From Cyclobacteriaceae bacterium (GTDB lineage Bacteria > Bacteroidota > Bacteroidia > Cytophagales > Cyclobacteriaceae): 5,609 bases of DNA. The DNA is taken from assembly GCA_030637245.1 (NCBI GenBank), contig DAOVVI010000146.1, positions 1 to 5,609 on the forward strand, given 5' to 3'. Both the position numbers and the translations under genes were made by a program. This document shows positions 1 to 5,609 of the stretch, one piece after another. The notes under the pieces were generated by a model that did no database searches, was not told the origin of the DNA, and saw only the letters and a list, made by a program, of their open reading frames with translations. Numbering within the stretch: position 1 is the stretch's first letter; every line of letters starts with the position of its first letter.

Positions 1-2088
1 ATCTGATATTTTATCCGAATTAGAATTCAAAAAATAGTCTATTGCTTCATCTTGTTTATCCGGATCCAGCATATTTTCCACGTAATAATCCAGGTTTAAT
101 TTTGTTCCGGAATAACAGATATTCTCTATTTCATCAACGAGTTCAGTAAATGAAAGGCCTTTTGCATCAGCAATTTCCTGGAGATCAATCTTTCTGTCAA
201 TTTGCTGAATGATAAATATTTTTGTTTTTGACTTATTTACAGCAGATTTTACTACAACATCAGCGGCGGTGATGATGTCGTTTTCATCTACGTATTCCTG
301 TATCAATTCTAAAAACGGATTACCGAATTTGGTAATTTTACCCATTCCTACACCATTGATTGTTGAAAGTTCCTCCTTGGTTGTTGGATAAACGGTAGCC
401 ATTTCTTCCAATGAAGGGTCCTGAAAGATTACATAAGGAGGAAGGTTTTTTCTTTTTGCAACATCTCTTCGAAGTATTTTAAGCAATTCGAAAAGATTTT
501 CATCGTAAGAACTTGCTTCAATGTGCGGCTCGTTGTCCTCTTTTTCGATAAGGCTTTCAAAATCTTTGTCTTTAACAAGCGTGATCGAATGAGGGTTGTT
601 GAGAAATTCTCTTCCAAGTTCTGTGATTTTCAGGACGCCAATATTTTCAAGATCCTTTTCAAGAAAATGATGCAATAATGTTTGCCGTACAACTGAACTC
701 CAGAATTCCTCTTTTTCTTCCTTTCCTTTTCCGAAAACCGGAAGTGTATTTTGTTTGTAACTTTTAACGTATTGGTTCTCAATCCCCCTGATTACGTCTG
801 TAAGATGTTGAAGTCCAAAACGCTCTTCAGTATCATTTGCAGCCTCCAGTACCATAGACACATAATTTTGGCCTTCATATTTTTCGGGGGGATACCTGCA
901 CACATCACACCACATGGTCTTTCCGCAACTCGACTCATCGTACTTTTCTCCAAAATAGTGAAGCAATTGTTTTCTTCTGCAAACTGAAGATTCAGAATAC
1001 ATCGACATTTCATCCAGAAGCAGTTTGGCATTTTCCCGTTCCGTGACAGTTTTGTCTTTTTGGAATTTTTCAAGTTTTAGAATGTCTTTGTATCTATAGA
1101 AAAGAATGCAGTTTCCTTCAAGTCCATCTCTTCCAGACCTGCCTGTTTCCTGATAATATCCTTCCAGAGATTTTGGTGTATCATAGTGAATTACAAATCT
1201 CACATCAGGTTTGTCAATACCCATTCCGAAAGCAATAGTTGCTACGATGACATCAATTTCTTCATTTAGAAAATCATCCTGGTTTTTCACGCGTACTGAA
1301 GGTTCTAAACCGGCATGATAAGGGGCGGCCTTAACATCATTTACCTGTAAAAGTCCAGCGATCTCCTCAACTTTTTTTCTGCTAAGGCAATAAATGATCC
1401 CTGATTTCCCTTTATGGTCTTTGATGAATTTAATGAGTTGCTTTTTTACATGAACCTTTGGTCTGACCTCGTAATACAGATTTTTCCTGTTGAAAGAAGA
1501 AAGGAATGTGTCCGCTTCATCCATTACAAGGTTTTTCTTTACATCTTGTTGCACTTTTGGTGTTGCTGTTGCAGTAAGTGCAATAATCGGTAAATTTCCT
1601 ATTTCATCAAGTATGCTTTTTATCCTTCTATATTCCGGTCTGAAATCATGCCCCCACTCAGAGATGCAGTGCGCCTCATCTACTGCGGCAAAAGATAGAT
1701 TAGCCTGTTTCAAAAACTCAATATTATCTTCTTTGGTCAGTGATTCCGGAGCTACATAAAGAAGTTTTATTTCTCCCGATAATGTTTCTCTTTTGACCCT
1801 GTTCATTTCTCCTTTGGTCAATGTTGAATTGAGAAATTTCGCATTTACACCAAATGCACTCAACTGGTCAACCTGATTTTTCATTAAAGCAATAAGAGGA
1901 GAAATAACAATCGCTGTCCCTTCCTTTAGCAAAGCCGGTAGCTGATAGCAAAGAGATTTCCCGGCGCCAGTTGGCATGATAACAAATGTATTATTACCGT
2001 CCATTATATTTTTAATGACGATCTCCTGGTTTCCTCTAAATTGTGAAAACCCAAATACTTCTTTCAATTTTTCCCTTAACTTATCCAA
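1..2088 (-). CDS. recQ: ATP-dependent DNA helicase RecQ, 3' end cut by the window edge
   Basis: This is a superfamily 2 3'-to-5' DNA helicase that unwinds recombination and stalled-fork intermediates in the cytoplasm. The 696 residues visible are continuous with no frameshift. Seen in order: motif 0 (FGFSQFRGNQ, 12-21), Walker A (MPTGAGKS, 38-45), DEAH box (137-140) followed by the aromatic-rich loop CISEWGHDFRPEY, TAT motif (172-174), and motif VI (QETGRSGRDG, 313-322). A zinc-binding region follows with cysteines 370, 388, 394 and 397. After it come the RQC winged helix (about 417-500), an HRDC domain (about 529-600, with GVGMGKITKFG), and a C-terminal helix-turn-helix-like extension from about 617 that I recall as common in Bacteroidota RecQ. 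The frame has a TAA at 2103-2101 and no ATG before motif 0. TTG at 2088 is therefore the best start, giving M-DKLREKLKEVFGF; TTG at 2067 is the next in-frame alternative. No stop occurs before position 1, so probably only a short tail is missing. The gene is divergent from manC, and identity is very secure. Confidence 0.96.
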   Translation of the reverse strand, partial: MDKLREKLKEVFGFSQFRGNQEIVIKNIMDGNNTFVIMPTGAGKSLCYQLPALLKEGTAIVISPLIALMKNQVDQLSAFGVNAKFLNSTLTKGEMNRVKRETLSGEIKLLYVAPESLTKEDNIEFLKQANLSFAAVDEAHCISEWGHDFRPEYRRIKSILDEIGNLPIIALTATATPKVQQDVKKNLVMDEADTFLSSFNRKNLYYEVRPKVHVKKQLIKFIKDHKGKSGIIYCLSRKKVEEIAGLLQVNDVKAAPYHAGLEPSVRVKNQDDFLNEEIDVIVATIAFGMGIDKPDVRFVIHYDTPKSLEGYYQETGRSGRDGLEGNCILFYRYKDILKLEKFQKDKTVTERENAKLLLDEMSMYSESSVCRRKQLLHYFGEKYDESSCGKTMWCDVCRYPPEKYEGQNYVSMVLEAANDTEERFGLQHLTDVIRGIENQYVKSYKQNTLPVFGKGKEEKEEFWSSVVRQTLLHHFLEKDLENIGVLKITELGREFLNNPHSITLVKDKDFESLIEKEDNEPHIEASSYDENLFELLKILRRDVAKRKNLPPYVIFQDPSLEEMATVYPTTKEELSTINGVGMGKITKFGNPFLELIQEYVDENDIITAADVVVKSAVNKSKTKIFIIQQIDRKIDLQEIADAKGLSFTELVDEIENICYSGTKLNLDYYVENMLDPDKQDEAIDYFLNSNSDKISD

Positions 2089-2443
2089 TTTCTCTTCAAC
2101 TTAATTTTTTAAGTAAACCTCTCGAGCCTTATACGAAAAGACTATAAAAATTAACAGATATTTTTGACATTTAAAAGTTAAATCACTTCGATTTTAAAAT
2201 TATCACATAATTCTGTCGCCGCAGTTCCTGATTCACTACCTGTACAAAGCCATGAAATAATTTTTTTTATAAAGAGGCTACTGTTTTTGTTTGTTCTCGT
2301 ATTAATAAATAAAGCCATTTTTGAAAATGGCCAAGTAAAATTAAACTCTTTTTTATGAATATTGCAGCTATATTTCAATAATTTGCCTGTATATTATCAA
2401 TGATATTGTTTTCACAATTTTTATAATTAAATACTTTTAAAAT
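2089..2443. other. Divergent intergenic region between recQ and manC
   Basis: These 355 AT-rich bases must carry the promoters of both recQ (leftward) and manC (rightward). I could not find a convincing match to the Bacteroidota promoter pattern (TTTG, about 19 bases, TAnnTTTG) on either strand. A TATAAT hexamer sits at 2422-2427, only about 16 bases before the manC ATG and without a well-spaced upstream element. A short inverted repeat, ATTGT-TTTC-ACAAT, lies at 2405-2418 in the manC leader. One minus-strand frame (2378-2178, 66 codons) stays open upstream of recQ and in the same direction. Its last third, ending SGTAATELCDNFKIEVI, reads like protein, but I recognise no family and see no ribosome binding site. 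I regard it as a possible small gene or decayed remnant, not as a supported CDS. Confidence 0.6.
2314..2331. repeat. Small perfect hairpin in the recQ-manC intergenic region
   Basis: GCCATTTT, two bases (TG), then AAAATGGC form a perfect inverted repeat of 8 pairs, or 7 pairs with a four-base loop. On the minus strand the stem is followed by a T-rich stretch (TTTATTTATTA), so it could act as a weak terminator for leftward transcription entering from the manC side. On the plus strand no T-run follows directly. It could also be an operator-like site or chance in AT-rich DNA. The inverted repeat is seen directly; any function is inference. Confidence 0.35.
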
Positions 2444-3526
2444 ATGAAAACCTACCAAAACACTTTTGTTATAATAATGGCCGGGGGAGTGGGAAGCAGA
2501 TTTTGGCCCTATAGCAGAAAATCTCATCCTAAACAGTTTCTGGATGTACTCGGGGTTGGTAAATCTCTTCTGCAACTTACATATCACAGATTTTTAAGTA
2601 TATGCCCAAAAGAAAATATTTATATTGTTTCCAATAATTCTTACTATGAATTGATCAGGGAACAACTTCCTGACTTAAAAGACGATCAGATTTTACTGGA
2701 ACCAAACCGGAGAAATACGGCGCCTTGTATAGCCTATGCCAGTTATAAAATAGCCAGCAAGTATCCGGATGCAACAACTATTGTAACTCCTGCAGATCAT
2801 GCAATTTTTATGGAGGATGAATTTACCAGGACATGTCAGGTCGCCCTGGACTTCGTAAAAACTGATAACAAACTTGTTACAATTGGCATAAAACCCAGCA
2901 GACCAGAAACCGGTTATGGATACATTCAATATAAACCGGATTCACCTGGCGAAGTAAAAAAAGTCAAAACATTCACTGAGAAACCTCAGATAGAATTGGC
3001 AAGGACGTTTATTGAAAGTGGTGATTTTGTATGGAATGCAGGTATATTTATCTGGAAAACAAGGAATATAATTGAAGCATTTGAAAAGTTCCTCCCAGAG
3101 ATTTCCGAGACGTTCAGCGTCATTTCAGATCAGTATTACACTGATAAAGAAAAAGAAAAAATAGCATGGGCTTATGCCAGGACTAAGGCTATTTCCATTG
3201 ACTATGGCGTAATGGAAAAAGCTGAAAATGTGTATGTGGTTCCTGGAGAATTTGGTTGGTCGGACCTGGGTTCATGGAGCTCACTGCACGAATACCACGA
3301 CAAAGATAATGTGGGGAATGTCATTGATGGAAATGTAATGCTTTATAACACAAAAGAATGCATTGTTCGTACACCGTCTGAAAAACTTGTGGTAGTTCAG
3401 GGATTGGAGGGATATCTCGTGGCGGACTGTGATGATGTGTTGATGATTTGTAAAAAAGATGATGAGAATAGGATCAGGAGCATTGTAAACGATGTGAAAA
3501 GCGAAAAAGGAGAACGGTATATTTAG
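2444..3526 (+). CDS. manC: Mannose-1-phosphate guanylyltransferase (GDP-mannose pyrophosphorylase)
   Basis: This cytoplasmic enzyme makes GDP-mannose and pyrophosphate from GTP and mannose 1-phosphate, supplying mannose, fucose and related sugars for surface glycans. The 360 residues form a nucleotidyltransferase fold. The N-terminal nucleotide-binding signature is MAGGVGSRFWPYSR (12-25) followed by PKQF (29-32). Then come EPNRRNTAPCIA (86-97), PADH (116-119) with the likely metal-binding Asp118, ETGYGYI (155-161), FTEKP (177-181), WNAGIF (197-202), SIDYGVMEK (251-259) and GWSDLGSW (271-278). The length fits the single-domain form; the roughly 470-residue bifunctional enzymes carry a C-terminal phosphomannose isomerase domain that is absent here. 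ATG 2444 lies 10 codons before the signature and has only an A/T-rich leader with no Shine-Dalgarno sequence. It stands alone on its strand, not inside a visible polysaccharide cluster, which suggests general GDP-mannose supply. A guanylyltransferase for another sugar is possible but less likely. Confidence 0.94.
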   Translation: MKTYQNTFVIIMAGGVGSRFWPYSRKSHPKQFLDVLGVGKSLLQLTYHRFLSICPKENIYIVSNNSYYELIREQLPDLKDDQILLEPNRRNTAPCIAYASYKIASKYPDATTIVTPADHAIFMEDEFTRTCQVALDFVKTDNKLVTIGIKPSRPETGYGYIQYKPDSPGEVKKVKTFTEKPQIELARTFIESGDFVWNAGIFIWKTRNIIEAFEKFLPEISETFSVISDQYYTDKEKEKIAWAYARTKAISIDYGVMEKAENVYVVPGEFGWSDLGSWSSLHEYHDKDNVGNVIDGNVMLYNTKECIVRTPSEKLVVVQGLEGYLVADCDDVLMICKKDDENRIRSIVNDVKSEKGERYI

Positions 3527-3536
3527 CGAGTTGTTG

Positions 3537-3572
3537 GTAGTTGATAGTTTTGACAAACAACCATCAACCTAC
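3537..3572. terminator. Imperfect hairpin between convergent manC and rlmB, possible shared terminator
   Basis: GTAG-TTGAT (3537-3545) pairs with ATCAA-C-CTAC (3563-3572), nine pairs with one bulged C. A nested stem, GTTT-TGAC-AAAC (3547-3558), closes the top. The structure lies 10 bases past the manC stop and overlaps the last two codons of the opposing methyltransferase gene, including its stop (3571-3569). It is where a bidirectional terminator would be expected. Neither side has a clear T-run, so it is not a textbook Rho-independent terminator. The pairing is seen in the sequence; the role is inferred from its position. Confidence 0.4.
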
Positions 3573-4324
3573 ATCTGCTGCCTTAAAGCTTCATAGAGGA
3601 TAACGCCGGCTGAAACGGAAACATTCAGCGATTCAATTTTTCCGGCCAGAGGTATTTTCACCAGCTCGTCACAAAGTTTTAAATATTCCGGAGAAATTCC
3701 ATCTTCCTCAGATCCCAGGATAATGGCTAACGGACCTTTGAGATCTGCATCGTAAATGAGCCGTTCCGTTTTTTCTGTACAACCGATAATGCGTATTCCG
3801 GATGCTTTGAGGTCGTTTATGGTTTTTTTAAGGTTTTCTTCTCTGCATACCGGCAATATATTCAAGGCGCCTGCCGAAGTCTTCATGGCATCGCCCCCAA
3901 TCAAAGCATTACCCCGGCTTTGAATCACCAATGCATCGGCGCCGGCACATTCCATGGTTCTGGCAATGGCTCCAAAATTTCTAACGTCTGTTATGCGATC
4001 AAGGATTACTAAAAATGGGTCTTTACCTTTGGAATAGGCTGTTTCAATGATATTGTCGAGTGAATGAAATTGGATTGGAGAAAGATAACAAATGGCGCCT
4101 TGATGATTTTTTCTGGTGAGCCGGTTTAGTTTTTCCAGCGGCACAGGATTATATGGAATTTTAAGGCTTTTCATTTTGGAGATCAGCTCTTTGATGAGTT
4201 CATTTTGAAGCCCCTTTTGAACAAGAACTTTCTCGATATCTTTTCCTGCATCAATGGCTTCGATTACTGCCCTGGTGCCAAATATAAAATTGTTCCCCTG
4301 GATTCCTTTATCGTAATTTCGCAT
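3569..4324 (-). CDS. rlmB: SpoU/TrmH-family 23S rRNA (guanosine-2'-O-)-methyltransferase, RlmB type
   Basis: By homology this SAM-dependent SPOUT methyltransferase 2'-O-methylates a guanosine of 23S rRNA (G2251 in E. coli numbering, in the peptidyl-transferase P loop). The 251 residues match the usual RlmB length. The N-terminal substrate-binding domain (about 11-85) starts NFIFGTRAVIEAI and ends in NHQGAICYL. The catalytic knot domain (about 103-250) has motif 1 (DRITDVRNFGAIART, 109-123, with Asn116 and Arg122), motif 2 (ILGSEEDGIS, 202-211, with Glu206) and motif 3 (IPLAGKIESLNVSVSAG, 224-240, with Ser232 and Asn234). All the family's key residues are present. ATG 4324 sits 3 bases after the stop of the GWxTD gene, so the two are almost certainly one transcript and possibly translationally coupled. 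The stop overlaps the hairpin shared with manC. A tRNA-modifying TrmH is less likely, given the RlmB-type N-terminal domain, but exact substrate specificity cannot be read from sequence. Confidence 0.92.
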   Translation of the reverse strand: MRNYDKGIQGNNFIFGTRAVIEAIDAGKDIEKVLVQKGLQNELIKELISKMKSLKIPYNPVPLEKLNRLTRKNHQGAICYLSPIQFHSLDNIIETAYSKGKDPFLVILDRITDVRNFGAIARTMECAGADALVIQSRGNALIGGDAMKTSAGALNILPVCREENLKKTINDLKASGIRIIGCTEKTERLIYDADLKGPLAIILGSEEDGISPEYLKLCDELVKIPLAGKIESLNVSVSAGVILYEALRQQM

Positions 4325-4327
4325 TGC

Positions 4328-5554
4328 TTACTTTTTGCCATTCCTCCATAGCTCTACAGATTTAAACCAATTTTTATCATAGTTCTTTTTTCGTAAAAGT
4401 GTATAATGCTGGTCTGTAAATACATTTTTCACTTTATAAAATGAGAACCTTACCATCGGCATGGTTAAATCGCGGTTATATACCCAGTCTATGATTTCCT
4501 CAGATTTATACACATCATTTGGAGGGCCATAAATAATATAGATTAAGCCCATATCACTTTTCCAACCTTCTTCAAAGTTTGTAAAAAGGTAGTTTGCCGA
4601 TTCTACCCTTTCATAATATTTACGCACAGTGGAGGTGGCCAAAGATGGAATTTTAGTCAATTTTATCCAGTATTGCTCAAAAGCCACTTTTGGATCCGGA
4701 GCGTTTTTAATTGCATCAGTCTCTGATCTGGTTGAGATATAGATTAATGGCTCCAAAACCTTATCAAAAGTTTTAACCAACGGAAAATAAGGATCCTGCA
4801 CCCTTATCCCAATTCCGTTTGCAGAGCTGCTGTCTTTTTGAAAAAAGTATAACCCTTCATTGTTGAGCACCAAAGGATCGTTTTGTTGAACTGTAAAAAC
4901 AGAATCAATTTTAAGTTCTTTTGCAGCCCGCTCGTCTTCAATGATCATTGGAGGAACCGCCTCATCAAAATATTGAGCATAGTAATAAACAAAAACAGGG
5001 CCGCTAAAATCGGTGATACTTTTTACCCGGATAGATTGTCGCTTATTTATAAAACTACTCAAATAGGGCGTTATACTATCTTCATTATAAAAAACCAACC
5101 CATCTGTCGAAAAATTGTAATCTTTGATGAATGGAATATCATAAGCATAATCTATTCCTGTTTTTTTATTAATTACCCTGATAATTGCAATATCTGTTTT
5201 GTCAGTATAGGGCAATTTGACGTATGTAAATATTTTATTTGATTTGATCGCAATGATGTAATCTTCTATGTTTAAGGTATCATAACTGAGAATATCCAAC
5301 GTATGATAGCTTTCGTGAAGCTCACTGATAAAATGATAATCATCAAAAATATGGCCCTGATTAAATGTGATTTCAAGGTATAAATGTGCAGAATCACCAT
5401 CAAAAAAGACATTGTGATTGATGTGCACTTCATTGGTAACATTATACCAATAGCTGATATTTTCATCAATATAAATTCTCTGCCCATGGATCTTTCCAAT
5501 GGAAAATAACAGAATGACTAAGATTAGTTTAAATGTTTGTTTATGAATATTCAT
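4328..5554 (-). CDS. GWxTD domain-containing secreted protein, function unknown
   Basis: The 408 residues begin with a signal peptide: Lys5 and Lys9, a hydrophobic core (LILVILLFSI, 10-19), and a likely cut after HG at 23-24. No lipobox cysteine is present, so the product is probably periplasmic or surface-exposed and not a lipoprotein. The middle is rich in aromatic and beta-strand-like residues. The C-terminal region contains TVRKYYERVESANYLFTNF, then GWKSD at 330-334, and MGLIYIIYGPPNDVY. This is the signature of the GWxTD family, found mainly in Bacteroidota, here with Ser in place of the usual Thr. The family has no established biochemical role that I know of. ATG 5554 is chosen because it puts the signal peptide at the N-terminus. 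An in-frame GTG at 5590 would add 12 residues and has a GAGGA 3 bases upstream, so it cannot be excluded. The next gene downstream is rlmB, 3 bases away, suggesting a conserved transcriptional pair. Confidence 0.87.
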   Translation of the reverse strand: MNIHKQTFKLILVILLFSIGKIHGQRIYIDENISYWYNVTNEVHINHNVFFDGDSAHLYLEITFNQGHIFDDYHFISELHESYHTLDILSYDTLNIEDYIIAIKSNKIFTYVKLPYTDKTDIAIIRVINKKTGIDYAYDIPFIKDYNFSTDGLVFYNEDSITPYLSSFINKRQSIRVKSITDFSGPVFVYYYAQYFDEAVPPMIIEDERAAKELKIDSVFTVQQNDPLVLNNEGLYFFQKDSSSANGIGIRVQDPYFPLVKTFDKVLEPLIYISTRSETDAIKNAPDPKVAFEQYWIKLTKIPSLATSTVRKYYERVESANYLFTNFEEGWKSDMGLIYIIYGPPNDVYKSEEIIDWVYNRDLTMPMVRFSFYKVKNVFTDQHYTLLRKKNYDKNWFKSVELWRNGKK

Positions 5555-5609
5555 ATGTTTTTGAGTAGCAATTATTAATTCTACCTTCACTTGTCCTCAG
5601 CAATTAAAT
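5555..5609. other. Upstream region of the GWxTD gene, edge of window
   Basis: These 55 bases hold the leader of the GWxTD gene, or its first 12 codons if the GTG at 5590 is the true start. On the minus strand GAGGA lies at 5598-5594, just before that GTG. No other gene can be supported, and whether a same-strand gene ends just beyond the window cannot be judged. Confidence 0.4.

Noticed and set aside
209..1759. Short plus- and minus-strand reading frames inside the recQ region (for example 751-987, 792-1073, 1490-1759).
   Set aside because: All lie in other frames over an uninterrupted RecQ coding sequence with conserved motifs throughout, and their translations look like shadows.
2164..2200. 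TTGACA at 2164-2169 as a sigma-70 -35 element.
   Set aside because: No -10-like hexamer lies at suitable spacing; the nearest, TAAAAT at 2195, is about 25 bases away. The element also points into the intergenic region far from manC.
2362..2385. TTG ... TAATTTG as a Bacteroidota-type promoter for manC.
   Set aside because: The spacing is about 14 bases instead of about 19, and the -7 element is one T short of TAnnTTTG.
2375..3556. Minus-strand frames overlapping manC (2375-2587, 2693-2929, 3281-3556).
   Set aside because: They run antisense to a well-conserved enzyme and show no family resemblance.
4883..5499. Plus-strand frame 4883-5242 and minus-strand frame 5272-5499 within the GWxTD gene.
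   Set aside because: Both are out of frame with a continuous signal-peptide-bearing protein, and neither shows domain-like sequence.
1..5609. A possible defence island, mobile element, CRISPR array or novel multi-gene system.
   Set aside because: No transposase, integrase, spaced repeat array, tRNA or toxin-like gene is visible, and all four main genes belong to known families in a normal housekeeping layout.

Overview
This AT-rich window looks like ordinary chromosome from a member of the Bacteroidota. The evidence is gene content and start sites. It has a RecQ with a C-terminal helix-turn-helix-like extension, a GWxTD-family secreted protein directly upstream of an rlmB-type methyltransferase, and a stand-alone ManC without an isomerase domain. 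The intended starts lack strong Shine-Dalgarno sequences. The phylum is inferred from memory of these families; I cannot place it at genus level.

Layout: positions 1-2088 (minus strand) hold a RecQ DNA helicase whose last residues run off the left edge. Its best start is a TTG, because a stop codon lies four codons upstream in frame. Positions 2089-2443 are a divergent intergenic stretch with a small hairpin and one weak 66-codon reading frame. Positions 2444-3526 (plus strand) encode a mannose-1-phosphate guanylyltransferase (ManC). It converges on a minus-strand pair, and the short gap at 3527-3568 forms an imperfect hairpin that reaches into the stop codon of the opposing gene. Positions 3569-4324 (minus) encode a SpoU/TrmH-family 23S rRNA 2'-O-methyltransferase (RlmB type). 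Three bases upstream of it ends the GWxTD-family secreted protein at 4328-5554. These last two are almost certainly cotranscribed. The remaining 55 bases hold no supported gene.

Functionally this is a housekeeping neighbourhood: DNA repair, GDP-mannose supply for glycans, rRNA modification, and one exported protein of unknown role. I found no mobile element, CRISPR array, tRNA, rRNA or defence system. The most open question is the job of the GWxTD protein and why it is coupled to an rRNA methyltransferase gene. The other notable points are smaller: the TTG start and unusual cysteine spacing of RecQ, the unexplained small reading frame upstream of recQ, and the repeat-built hairpin between the convergent genes.
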